Shown here piece after piece: positions 26,680 to 35,450 of a DNA stretch of 64,000 bases. The DNA is taken from assembly GCF_019801605.1 (NCBI RefSeq), contig NZ_JAHVIT010000008.1, positions 35,713-99,712 of the forward strand, written 5' to 3'. The notes beneath the pieces are model-generated. The model saw nothing but the letters and a program-made list of their open reading frames with translations, searched no databases and was not told where the DNA came from. The stretch's first letter is position 1; every line of letters begins with the position of its first letter. The DNA is from Maritimibacter alkaliphilus (GTDB lineage Bacteria; Pseudomonadota; Alphaproteobacteria; Rhodobacterales; Rhodobacteraceae). The translations under genes and the position numbers were made by a program.

Positions 26680-27435
26680 ATGAGCAAAGTCATCGTCGAA
26701 AAATCCGAGGGCATCCTCCACGTGCGGATCAACCGCCCCGAGGTCTACAATGCCTGTGACGGCGAGACCTACAACGCCATCGCGGATGCCTGGGACATGC
26801 TGGAAAGCGATCCCGAGTTGCGGGTCGGCATCCTCAGCGGCGAGGGCAAGGCCTTCTGCACCGGCACCGATATCGGTTGGGTCAAGACACCCGACGCCGA
26901 CGGTTTCGTGGATCGGCTCTATCCCCGGATGCTGACCCTGACCAAGCCGGTGATCGCCGCGATCCAGGGCCATTGCAACGGTGGCGGGCTGGAGCAGGCG
27001 CTTGGTGCAGACATCCGGATCTGCACCGAGGATGCCAAGTTCGGGTCAGGCGAAATCCGGCTCGGCTGGATCCCCGGCGGCTACGGGACCCAGCGACTGC
27101 CGCGCGTGATCCCCTTGGGGCCCGCGCTTGAACTTCTCTACACCGGCGGCCGGATCGGCGCGGCGGATGCCTACCGGCTGGGCCTCGTCAACCACGTGGT
27201 GGCGCCTGACGAACTGCTCGACAAGGCGCGGCAGATCGCGGGCGAGATCGTGAAGAGCGCCCCGCTCGCCGTGCAGAAGATGAAGACCACCGTGATGCAG
27301 GGCCTCGGCATGCCCCTCGAACAGGCGGTGCGGCTCGAAAAGGAAAGCTTCGACTTCCTGATGCGGACCGAGGACTCCAAGGAGGGCGCCCTGGCATTCG
27401 CCGAGAAGCGGGCCCCGAACTGGAAGGCAAAGTAA
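26680..27435 (+). CDS. enoyl-CoA hydratase, CaiD-like
   Basis: A 251-residue crotonase with Glu105 in CNGGGLEQALGAD and Glu125 in GSGEIRLGWIPGGYG; the usual alanine of the CAGAD motif is replaced in FCTGTDIGW. It differs from the preceding crotonase across most of its length, so the pair are not a recent duplication and probably act on different acyl-CoAs. The start follows GGGAAGGAAAAG. Confidence 0.92.
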   Translation: MSKVIVEKSEGILHVRINRPEVYNACDGETYNAIADAWDMLESDPELRVGILSGEGKAFCTGTDIGWVKTPDADGFVDRLYPRMLTLTKPVIAAIQGHCNGGGLEQALGADIRICTEDAKFGSGEIRLGWIPGGYGTQRLPRVIPLGPALELLYTGGRIGAADAYRLGLVNHVVAPDELLDKARQIAGEIVKSAPLAVQKMKTTVMQGLGMPLEQAVRLEKESFDFLMRTEDSKEGALAFAEKRAPNWKAK

Positions 27436-27598
27436 GAGCGGGCACATTTCGCCCGGTCACAGGTGGTGTCCCGGTTCGCCGGGGCACCGCAGCGCGCAGG
27501 GACCTCGCAGCGAAGCCCCCGGGGTCCCACCGGCGAGCGCCGCCCATGCCGGACGGCGCCACCTTCAATCAGGTTGGATACTAGAGGAAATCTGATCC

Positions 27599-28903
27599 AT
27601 GCGACACTTGATCATGAGCACGTCCCTCGCGCTTCTGGCTGCCACGGCCGCCGGCGCACAGGACCGCACGCCGCTCGACGCCTTCGTCGACGGCTTCCCG
27701 ATGGAACTCGAAGAAGCGACGCGGAACGCCGACTACAACGAGCTGTTCCGCGGCGGTGACCCCTCCGCCTACTTCAATGTACGGGCGTCCGAGTTCCTGC
27801 CGACGGCGATCCTGCCGTCCCGTCCCGGCGTCATGCCGCTCGCCAGCAACCCGATGCCGGAGATCGGCGAGATCGAAGTCGAGCTGACGTCCGAGAGCAC
27901 GCTCGAAGGCCCGCTCAGCCTGGACGCGTTCCTCGAACAGTCCGACTTCGCGCAGGCCTTCATGGTCGTCCACAAGGGCGAGATCGTCTACGAGAAGTAT
28001 CCGCGGCTGCGGCCAGAGGATTCCCATCTCTGGATGTCCGCTGCGAAGCCCACCGCCAGCCTCGTCATCGACCAGTTGATCAGCGAAGGCAAGATTGACG
28101 ACAGCGAACCGATCACGACCTACATGACCGATTTCAAGGGCACCCCGTGGGACGGCGTCACGGTGAAGGACGTGATGGACATGGCGACGGGCATGGACCT
28201 TGAGGACACCAGCGAGTCCCGGTTCGACCCGGACAACATCGCGCGCCGTGTCTACGAATCCGAGTTCGGGTTTCCGAACGAGTCCCGGGGTGTAGAGAAT
28301 CTCCGCGACGTTCTCAGAAGCACGCCGAAACGCGAAGAGCCCGGTCAGGCCTTCCACTATGCCTCCGGCCTCACCCAGATGCTCGTCTTCCTGGCCGAAG
28401 ACGTGGAGGGCGAACGCTGGCACCAGATCTTCGACCGCCGCGTCTGGTCCAAGGTCGGGGCGGAGGGGGCGTTGCAGATGCACTTGACGCCTGATGGGAT
28501 CGTAGCCGCGCACGGGCTGGTGTCGAGCAACCTGCGCGACTTTGCGCGCTTCGGCATGCTCTACACGCCCAGCTGGGACAAGATCGCCACCGAACAGGTG
28601 GTTTCCGACGAGCTCCTCGCACGCATCCGCAGCGAGGTGCGGTCGCACGAGTTCGTCATGGCCGGCTTCGATGGCGCCGTTTTCGTCGACTTCCTCGGCT
28701 CGGACGACTTCATCGCGAACAGCCGCCAGTGGGACGTCGTCTGGCCGGACGGCGACATGTGGAAAGGCGGGCTGATGACGCAGGGGCTCTATGTCTCGCC
28801 GTCCCGGGATCTCGTCATCGTTTACTTTAACGTGAACAACGACGACCATTCGGGACACCGGTACCCGCGCGCGATCGCGACGTCGGGACTGTTCGACGAG
28901 TAG
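27599..28903 (+). CDS. exported serine hydrolase (class C beta-lactamase/NylB-like family)
   Basis: 434 residues with a signal peptide ending near AAGAQ. The beta-lactamase/DD-peptidase motifs are visible: SAAK at 147-150 (SxxK nucleophile in LWMSAAKPTASLVID), YAS at 254-256 and a late KGG (MWKGGLMTQGLY). Related enzymes hydrolyse amides and esters, such as 6-aminohexanoate dimers and acyl esters, rather than beta-lactams. Export plus the CoA cluster ahead of it suggests it releases a substrate in the periplasm. ATG 27614 is an alternative start. Confidence 0.85.
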   Translation: MRHLIMSTSLALLAATAAGAQDRTPLDAFVDGFPMELEEATRNADYNELFRGGDPSAYFNVRASEFLPTAILPSRPGVMPLASNPMPEIGEIEVELTSESTLEGPLSLDAFLEQSDFAQAFMVVHKGEIVYEKYPRLRPEDSHLWMSAAKPTASLVIDQLISEGKIDDSEPITTYMTDFKGTPWDGVTVKDVMDMATGMDLEDTSESRFDPDNIARRVYESEFGFPNESRGVENLRDVLRSTPKREEPGQAFHYASGLTQMLVFLAEDVEGERWHQIFDRRVWSKVGAEGALQMHLTPDGIVAAHGLVSSNLRDFARFGMLYTPSWDKIATEQVVSDELLARIRSEVRSHEFVMAGFDGAVFVDFLGSDDFIANSRQWDVVWPDGDMWKGGLMTQGLYVSPSRDLVIVYFNVNNDDHSGHRYPRAIATSGLFDE

Positions 28904-29043
28904 GACAAAGGTTGCCTCGGCGGGCCGGCAACACGGCTGACCCGCCGGAGCACATCGCGAAGGCCGCGGGACGGTGCCATGTCGCCCCAAGGCAGATCGA
29001 GCGTCCGGGCGGGCTGCTGTGCTCTGGCCCCACCCCGCACGAC

Positions 29044-29130
29044 GGCATCACCCAGATCGCCGATCCCGAGATGACCTTCGTCGTGATCACCAAGGACGGT
29101 CCGATCTGCACAACGAGACTGGAGACCTGA
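29044..29130 (+). pseudogene. C-terminal fragment of a second amidohydrolase
   Basis: The frame ending at 29130 reads IADPEMTFVVITKDGPI, then CTTRLET and stop. It aligns with the last residues of the amidohydrolase that starts three bases later (VADPEANFDLIMKDGVI, then YKNTMEN and stop). The aspartate-proline-glutamate, F, KDG and I positions are shared. Upstream of 29044 the homology disappears, so this looks like the remaining tail of a deleted tandem paralogue. Its GGAG now serves as ribosome site for the intact gene. Confidence 0.6.
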
Positions 29131-29133
29131 CCG

Positions 29134-30456
29134 ATGACTGCCAAATTCATGGCGGCGGCGCTTTTGACGCTTGCCGCATCTGCCGCCTCCGCGCAGGACG
29201 GCCCCATCCTGTTCACGAACGTCAATGTCTTCGACGGCATCAATGAACAACTCATCGAAAATGCCAATGTTGTCGTGACTGGCAACCTGATCACCGAGAT
29301 TTCCCAGGACCCCTTGGCGGTCGCCGGGGGGACGGTCATCTATGGCAACGGGCGGACCATGATCCCGGGCCTGAGCGATGTGCACTGGCACATGACAATG
29401 GCCGAAGTCCCGCAGGCCGTGATCCTGACAGGCGATGTCTACGAAGTCGCCGCCCGGGCCGTTCCGGCCGCCGAGCGCACGCTGATGCGGGGGTTCACCA
29501 CGGTTCGCGATATCGGCGGGAACGCCTTTGCGATCAAGAAGCTGATCGACAGCGGCGTCATTCCGGGCCCGCGCATGCTTGTCGCCGGGCCTCCGATCAG
29601 CCAGACCGGCGGGCATTACGACTATCGCCTTCCCTCTGCGCTGCCGTCGGACGACCCGATCGACTACTGGGGCCGGAACTCTTTCTTCATCGTCGCCGAT
29701 GGCGTGGCCGAGGTGCAAAGGCGCTCCAGGGAGGTGTTCCGGATGGGGGCCAGCCAGCTCAAGATCGCCGCGGGCGGCGGGGTGGCCTCGATCTTCGATC
29801 CGCTCGACGTGCGCCAGTATTCGATGGAGGAGATGAAGGCCATCGTCGATGTCGCCGACAGCTACAACAGCTATGTCGCGGCCCATGTCTTCACCGACGA
29901 GGCGGTCCAGATGGCGGTAGAAGCGGGCATCAAGACCATCGAACACGGGATGCTCATCGGCCGGGAAACGCTGGAGATGATGCGCGACAACGACGTCTGG
30001 CTCAGCATCCAGCCGATCCTGGATGACGAGGACGCGATGGTCTTTCCGACGGAATCCTCCACCGAGAAGTTCAAGATGGCCACGGCCGGGACGGAGAACG
30101 CCTACAAGCTCGCCAAGGAACTGGGTGTGAAGGTCGCCTTCGGCACGGACTCCCTCATGGACCCGGTCGCGTCCGCCAAGCAGGGCAAGCTTCTCAGCAA
30201 GCTGGCGCGCTGGTTCACGCCCTACGAGGCGCTCAAGATGGCGACCTCCGACAATGCCGAACTGATGGAAATGGCCGGACCGCGTCACCCCTATCAGGAG
30301 GGTCCCCTGGGTCAGCTGACGGTGGGGGCCTATGCCGACCTGATCCTCGTCGACGGCAATCCGCTGGAGAACCTCGATCTGGTCGCTGACCCCGAGGCGA
30401 ACTTCGACCTGATCATGAAAGACGGCGTTATCTACAAGAACACGATGGAGAATTGA
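29134..30456 (+). CDS. exported metal-dependent amidohydrolase
   Basis: 440 residues with a signal peptide (MTAKFMAAALLTLAASAASAQ). The amidohydrolase metal ligands are all visible: His84 and His86 in SDVHWHMTM, Lys210 in QLKIAAGGG (carboxylated bridge), His251 in AAHVFTD, His271 in IEHG and Asp339 in FGTDS. It belongs to the imidazolonepropionase/Xaa-Pro-dipeptidase-like branch, which hydrolyses dipeptides, N-acyl amino acids or cyclic imides. Together with the upstream serine hydrolase it would work in the periplasm. Confidence 0.9.
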   Translation: MTAKFMAAALLTLAASAASAQDGPILFTNVNVFDGINEQLIENANVVVTGNLITEISQDPLAVAGGTVIYGNGRTMIPGLSDVHWHMTMAEVPQAVILTGDVYEVAARAVPAAERTLMRGFTTVRDIGGNAFAIKKLIDSGVIPGPRMLVAGPPISQTGGHYDYRLPSALPSDDPIDYWGRNSFFIVADGVAEVQRRSREVFRMGASQLKIAAGGGVASIFDPLDVRQYSMEEMKAIVDVADSYNSYVAAHVFTDEAVQMAVEAGIKTIEHGMLIGRETLEMMRDNDVWLSIQPILDDEDAMVFPTESSTEKFKMATAGTENAYKLAKELGVKVAFGTDSLMDPVASAKQGKLLSKLARWFTPYEALKMATSDNAELMEMAGPRHPYQEGPLGQLTVGAYADLILVDGNPLENLDLVADPEANFDLIMKDGVIYKNTMEN

Positions 30457-30826
30457 GCGGCACGCCGCACGCTCGATACCGCGCTCTGAGCCCTCGGTCC
30501 GGTTGCACCGGGGGCACCAGCATGGACAACGGTCCTGCAGCGCGCGGCCTGCGGGGCATCCATCACGCCCTCCGGCTGGTGCGCCGGTTCGGAGGCGCAG
30601 CCCGACACCGCCGCCCCACAAGACCCGGAACTGGCGTGCCCGGGCCCACGACCGAAAACGCTGCGGATCTGGTTCGTCCCAAGGATGAGATGCGGTGCCG
30701 TACTGTCGGGCAGGCCCCACCGCCAGAAAACCTGCTGCGCCACCGCGATCCAGCCCTGCCTGCCGACCCGCTGAGGGCGGCGGACAGGGCTTTCGGTGCG
30801 GTGACGCGGACCCGGTGGTATGCCCG
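30457..30826. other. intergenic stretch between convergent genes
   Basis: 370 bases between the amidohydrolase and the convergent RTX gene. Short frames exist on both strands but none has a ribosome site or recognisable product. No clear terminator was found. Confidence 0.5.
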
Positions 30827-32983
30827 TCAGATGAGTTCGAACGTGACCGTCTCCATGCTGGTCGTTTCATCAACCCTTACGAAGATCTGATCGACGTCCT
30901 CTGTATTGTACAACTGTGCGAGGAACGCAGTGTCGGCAAAGAGCCGGACATTGGAATACGAGACATGATGGGTCCCGTCGCTGTCGACGTAGCCCCTGCG
31001 ATCATACGTCACCCTCAGGTCGTCCGCGTCGAGCAGCCGGCCGTCCAGAAGGATAACGTCACCTTCGTCGGCGTTGTAGTCGTGAATGTAAGACAAGTCG
31101 CCCCCCTCTCCCGAGAGGTAGAACACATCGGCCCCTGCCCCCCCCGTCAGCTGGTCCCGGCCAAGGCCTCCGAAGAGGAAGTCATCGCCATCGCCGCCGA
31201 TGAGCGTGTCATAACCGGCCCCCCCCCGCAGCAGGTCGTTGCCCTCGCCGCCGACGAGACTGTCATTGCCGCCGCCTCCATAGAGATCATCATCTCCGGC
31301 GCCGCCGAAGAGGGTATCGTCGAAGCCGTCCCAGAAGTCTTCGCCATCGCCGAGCAGCGTGTCGTTGCCGTCGCCGCCGCCAAGCAGGTCGCGGCCATCC
31401 CCGCCGACGAGGCTGTCGTTCCCGCTGCCGCCGCCAAGCGTGTCCTCGTGCAGTCCGCCGATCAGGGTGTCATCCCCGGTCATGCCATAGAGCGCATCGC
31501 GCCCCGCATCCCCCATGAGGAGATCGTTGCCGCTGCCACCATAGACCATGTCATCGCCGACGCCCGCGTCCACGACATCGTCATCACGCCCCGCCCCGAT
31601 CAGGTCATTGCCAGCGCCGCCATCGATCGTGTCGTTCTGACCGCCACCTTCAATCGTGTCATTGCCGGCGCCGCCGTCGATCAGGTCCGCGCCGTCGAGG
31701 CCTTCGATGAAATCGGTCCCGTCTCCACCTTCAAGCGTGTCGTCGCCAGCAAGCCCGGATATCGTATCGGGCCCTGCACCGCCCGTCAGCAGGTCGTTCC
31801 CCTCCGAGCCGATCAGCTCGGTGCCGCCTTCGATGAGCAGACGGAGCCGCACGCTGGTGCTCTGCCCATCCGCTTCCGTTGCCGTCAGGAGCAGACCGTA
31901 GCTGGCCATTCGGCCTTCATCGACGTCGGAGGCGGAATAGCTGACCGTCCGGCTGGCGGCATCCCAGTGCAGCCAGGCCGGCAGGCCGGTGCCGTCGGCA
32001 AGCGTCAGGCCGTAGTGGAGCACGACACCCGTCGGGTCGCTGAACAGATCGTCCGAGAACTGGTAGCTGAAGTTGCTGCCATGGTACCCGGCGATGTCGG
32101 GCTGCGTGCCGTTCAGCACGGGGGGCAGATCTTCCCCGACAACAGCCACCGTAACCGTGGCCGTGTCCGTGTCGCCGGCCTCGTCGGTGACAGTATAGGT
32201 GAAGGTATCCTCCAGCCCGTCGCCTTCCGCCAGCTCCGCCAGCGTGCTGGAGGTCGTCGGATCATAGCTGATCGAACCATCCGGGTTCAGCGTGAGGGTC
32301 GCACCGAGACTGCTGGTCGCTGAGACCTCGCTGATGCTGAGCGCGCCTCCCTCCGGATCACTGTCATTTTCCAGCAAAGTTGCAGCCTCTATGCTTGCAA
32401 CCGTGGCCGCATCGGTGAGCGCAGCCTGCGCCGCTGCGGTCGTGGTGATCTGCAACTGGTACGTGGCCCCGGCGGGGATCGGGTTATCCGGTGTGTTATA
32501 GCCCGAAAACCGCCCGACCGAGATGTAGTAGGTCCCCGGAGCATCGAACGTGTACCGCAATTCGCTGTCCAATCCGTTGGTCGTGCCGGGGTCCCAAGAT
32601 GAGTCATCGTTGAGGGCGATCCGAGTGCCGGCGGCGTTCCACAGGTGGAGATAGCTGTCGAAGTACCCGCCCTGCGTCCCGTAATCGATGTCGAAATGCA
32701 TCGTTGTTCCGGCTTCTTCCACCGTGAAACTGTAGTAATCCGGCGTGCCGTTCCCGGTCCCGATGATGCTGACGCTGGGCAGGGTTGCAGAGTTCAGGAT
32801 ATCGGGTGTTTCCACCAGTGCGAACAGTCCGTCGAGCGGTTGGGCCGTCGAGAACTGATCGTTCTCTTCCTCCTCTGGCACGATATTGGTCGTGGCCAGC
32901 CCCCCGATCTCGTCGTCAACCGCGATCGGCAGCTGGTTTTCAATATCCGTGGAAGCGATCTGCGGGCTGTCGGAGGTCGTCAT
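30827..32983 (-). CDS. secreted RTX calcium-binding protein with PPC and cadherin-like domains
   Basis: 718 residues. Residues 65-182 form a PPC-type beta domain ([31 protein letters not shown]). 185-283 is a VCBS/cadherin-like unit ([19 protein letters not shown]). 287-386 is a dystroglycan-type cadherin-like unit ([17 protein letters not shown]). 391-620 holds RTX nonapeptides (GGAGNDTI type), followed by a C-terminal region suited to type I secretion. No N-terminal signal peptide is present, as expected. It is probably an extracellular or surface adhesin/matrix protein folded by calcium. No type I secretion genes are adjacent. Confidence 0.92.
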   Translation of the reverse strand: MTTSDSPQIASTDIENQLPIAVDDEIGGLATTNIVPEEEENDQFSTAQPLDGLFALVETPDILNSATLPSVSIIGTGNGTPDYYSFTVEEAGTTMHFDIDYGTQGGYFDSYLHLWNAAGTRIALNDDSSWDPGTTNGLDSELRYTFDAPGTYYISVGRFSGYNTPDNPIPAGATYQLQITTTAAAQAALTDAATVASIEAATLLENDSDPEGGALSISEVSATSSLGATLTLNPDGSISYDPTTSSTLAELAEGDGLEDTFTYTVTDEAGDTDTATVTVAVVGEDLPPVLNGTQPDIAGYHGSNFSYQFSDDLFSDPTGVVLHYGLTLADGTGLPAWLHWDAASRTVSYSASDVDEGRMASYGLLLTATEADGQSTSVRLRLLIEGGTELIGSEGNDLLTGGAGPDTISGLAGDDTLEGGDGTDFIEGLDGADLIDGGAGNDTIEGGGQNDTIDGGAGNDLIGAGRDDDVVDAGVGDDMVYGGSGNDLLMGDAGRDALYGMTGDDTLIGGLHEDTLGGGSGNDSLVGGDGRDLLGGGDGNDTLLGDGEDFWDGFDDTLFGGAGDDDLYGGGGNDSLVGGEGNDLLRGGAGYDTLIGGDGDDFLFGGLGRDQLTGGAGADVFYLSGEGGDLSYIHDYNADEGDVILLDGRLLDADDLRVTYDRRGYVDSDGTHHVSYSNVRLFADTAFLAQLYNTEDVDQIFVRVDETTSMETVTFELI
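31124..31813 (-). repeat. RTX nonapeptide repeat array
   Basis: Codes for residues 391-620 of the RTX protein, roughly two dozen GGxGxDxLx units forming a calcium beta-roll. At the DNA level it appears as degenerate GCC/TCG-rich tandem repeats, and the reverse frames are long and open. Confidence 0.9.
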
Positions 32984-33824
32984 TCTGTGGCCTTTGATTA
33001 AATAAAACTATTGCACCAAGTGTTTGCATACGACTCCCTGAACGGCAATGAATTTTATTTCAATGAAAAGGATCGAATTGATATCTTCATTGCACTGAAG
33101 CCTTGCAGGTCGGCGGGACACGGGGCGCCATCCCCGGTCAAAAGCAACGCAAGGCAAGCCCTTCAGACGTAAAGCGACGCAACGGACGGGGCAATCGCAT
33201 CGACATTATATTGCGCCTTATCAAGGGCAAGCGCCGCATGGCGACCCACCGCGCGGCCTGATCCAGGACATACCTCGCCACCACCGCCCACACCGCAATT
33301 GTCAGCCTCTGCCCAAGAGGCCTGCGCCCGCAGGATGGAAGTCCACAGTCTCGGCACGTACCCGCGCAGACGCGCCTTTGCAGACATTACAGAATAACGC
33401 CGGCCCGGATATTCGACATGGACTCAGGCGCCAAATGTAATGCAAATGAAACGTCCCACTGTACAGGTTGCCGCATTTCCTCCATTCAGGCCGGGCGCGT
33501 TCGTGAAAGCCCCTGCGCCGCGACCTCTGGCTGCAAGGCCGCGCCTCCAATCGGAGCTGTCCCTGGAGGCTCAGTCTGCGATCCAGCCTGTCTTGCACCG
33601 CCTGGTCCTGACCGCTGTGCTGACGCTCGGGGCCCGGCCAGTCCTGGCCGGTACGGTCGCCCGCCTTGGCCCCGCCGGCATTGCGATGGCGCCGGCAGGG
33701 CGGTACTGGTTCCCCGCGTTGGCGTCGATGTCGCAACACGACGCTCACCGCCCGACACGCCATGACCGCGCCGCCCCGCAGGACGGACGCCCCTTCGAAA
33801 CCCCGAGCGACCTCCGAGGCCCCG
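32984..33824. other. 841-bp intergenic region with an AT-rich promoter area
   Basis: The 32990-33110 part is strikingly AT-rich for this window (AATAAAACTATTG, GAATTTTATTTC) and is the likely promoter of the reverse-strand RTX gene. From 33120 to 33824 the DNA returns to high GC; only short frames without ribosome sites are seen, so no gene is called. Confidence 0.5.
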
Positions 33825-34652
33825 ATGAACACCATTGACGACCTGACCGCCGAGGCCCTTGTCGCCCTCCTCCGCGAGGTGGCGGCGGAGGTGATCCTGC
33901 CCCGTTTCCGGCACCTCGACGCGAGCGAGATCGAGGCCAAGACCAGCCCGAACGACCTCGTCACCGTGGCCGACCGCGAGGCGGAGGTGCTGCTGGCCGA
34001 GGGCGTGCAGCGGATCCTGCCCGGCTGTGCCGTGGTGGGGGAGGAAGCTGTCGAGGACGATCCGGGCCTCGTGGCGCAGATCGCCGAGGCGGAGACCTGC
34101 GTGATCCTCGACCCTGTGGACGGCACCAGCAACTTCGCCCGCGGCCTCGCGGTCTTCGGCATGATCCTCGCGGTGACGCGGCGGGGCGAGACGGTCTTCG
34201 GCCTGCTCTACGATCCGGTCTGCGATGACTGGGTGATGGCGCATCGCGGCGGCGGCGCGTGGTTCGTGCGCGGCGAGACGCGGCAGCGGCTTTCGACCCG
34301 CGCCCCGCGGCCCCTGCCCGAGATCGAGGGCATGGTGCCCCTCAGCCAGGCCGACCCCGACGTGCGCGCGGCCAGCATCGCACCCTTCGACGGAATGCGT
34401 CAGGTCCAGACGCTGCGCTGCTCCTGTCACGAGTACCGGTTGCTGGCCATGGGGCAGACCGATTTCGTCACGGCGGTCACGATCAAGCCCTGGGACCACG
34501 CGGCGGGCCAGCTGATCCTCGCGGAGGCGGGCGGCGCGTCCCTGCTCGACGACGGATCGGCCTATGCGCCGACGCGCCACAGCGGACGGCTGATCTCGGC
34601 CGCCTCGCCCGAGGTGCTCGCCCTGCTGCGGGACGTGCAGCCCTTCAGCTGA
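33825..34652 (+). CDS. inositol monophosphatase-family phosphatase
   Basis: A 275-residue Mg-dependent phosphatase. The metal sites are visible: GEEAVEDD near residue 67, the signature ILDPVDGTSNFARG and the late IKPWDHAAGQLILAEAGG. The family acts on inositol-1-phosphate, histidinol phosphate, fructose-1,6-bisphosphate or PAP; the sequence does not distinguish these. MNTIDDL is the preferred start, with CCGAGGCCCCG upstream; a 53-residue arginine-rich extension is probably not translated. Confidence 0.9.
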   Translation: MNTIDDLTAEALVALLREVAAEVILPRFRHLDASEIEAKTSPNDLVTVADREAEVLLAEGVQRILPGCAVVGEEAVEDDPGLVAQIAEAETCVILDPVDGTSNFARGLAVFGMILAVTRRGETVFGLLYDPVCDDWVMAHRGGGAWFVRGETRQRLSTRAPRPLPEIEGMVPLSQADPDVRAASIAPFDGMRQVQTLRCSCHEYRLLAMGQTDFVTAVTIKPWDHAAGQLILAEAGGASLLDDGSAYAPTRHSGRLISAASPEVLALLRDVQPFS

Positions 34653-34706
34653 GGCACCGATACCGCGCCCTCCTTGCTGAGGACGGCAGGGACGCACGCT
34701 TCCGGC

Positions 34707-35450
34707 TCAGATGCGCCTCTCGATCTCCGCCACGAGGCTGTCATAGGCCGCCACCGCGCCATCGGACTTCGCGAAGGTCGCCACGGGCGCCCGATGCAGC
34801 CCCATCTTCTCCACGTCGGTCGAGAAGGGCACCACGATGTCGAGACCATAGCGGGCGTGTGCCTCGCGCATCCGCGCCATCGTCTCGACGTGGAGCGTCT
34901 TCGTTGCCTGCGCCATGGAGAAGATGCCGAGGATCTTCTTCCGGCGGATGCCATGGTCCTTGAGGAAGGCCAGCAGCTGCTCGAACGAGCGTTCCGACAG
35001 CGTGGTCGGGATCACCGGGACGACGATCACATCCGCCGCCTTGAACACGTTTTCGGAGAGCGCGGAGATATTCGGCGGGCAGTCCAGCACCACCACGTCA
35101 TAGTCGCGCCTGACGCTGCGCAGCGCCTTCTTGAGCCGGGACCGGCCCTGCTTCATCCGGGCGAGGAAGATGTCGAACTCCCGGAAGGCCATGTTCGCCG
35201 GCAGGATGTCGAGACCCTCGTAATCGCTGCCCCGGATCGCATCGGTGAAGCGCTTCACGTCGGAGAAGAAGAGGTCGCCGCCCAGCTTCCTCGAGGGTTT
35301 GACCCGGAAGTAGAAGCTGGATGCCCCCTGCGGGTCCAGATCGCAGAGCAGCACGCGCCTGCCCTGCCGGACAAAGCCGTAGGCGATGTTCACGGCGCTC
35401 GCCGTCTTCCCGGTGCCGCCCTTGTTGGAATAACATGCGATGATCTTCAT
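34707..35450 (-). CDS. ParA/MinD-like P-loop ATPase
   Basis: 247 residues beginning MKIIACYSNKGGTGKTAS, the deviant Walker A motif of ParA-type ATPases, with VLLCDLDPQGASSFYF (Walker A') and DVVVLDCPPNI (Walker B). Such ATPases bind the nucleoid as ATP dimers and position plasmids, chromosomes or large cytoplasmic cargo. There is no ParB gene or centromere-like repeat set here. Instead, its ATG overlaps the stop of a CHAD-domain gene by four bases, so that protein is the likely partner. Confidence 0.9.
   Translation of the reverse strand: MKIIACYSNKGGTGKTASAVNIAYGFVRQGRRVLLCDLDPQGASSFYFRVKPSRKLGGDLFFSDVKRFTDAIRGSDYEGLDILPANMAFREFDIFLARMKQGRSRLKKALRSVRRDYDVVVLDCPPNISALSENVFKAADVIVVPVIPTTLSERSFEQLLAFLKDHGIRRKKILGIFSMAQATKTLHVETMARMREAHARYGLDIVVPFSTDVEKMGLHRAPVATFAKSDGAVAAYDSLVAEIERRI

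Noticed and set aside
31124..31813. Regular tandem repeats that could suggest a CRISPR array or satellite
   Set aside because: The units are about 27 bases, degenerate, without spacers, and encode RTX nonapeptides in frame.
30695..32323. A 542-codon forward frame across the RTX gene
   Set aside because: It is the mirror reading of the repeat region; the Ala/Val/Ile-rich pattern is a by-product of the reverse-strand GGxGxD codons.
33163..33387. A 74-codon reverse frame upstream of the RTX gene
   Set aside because: No ribosome site or family match; too short to support on its own.
34707..35450. Plasmid or chromosome partition (parA of a replicon)
   Set aside because: No parB, repABC genes or centromere-like repeats are present, and the partner gene is a CHAD protein.
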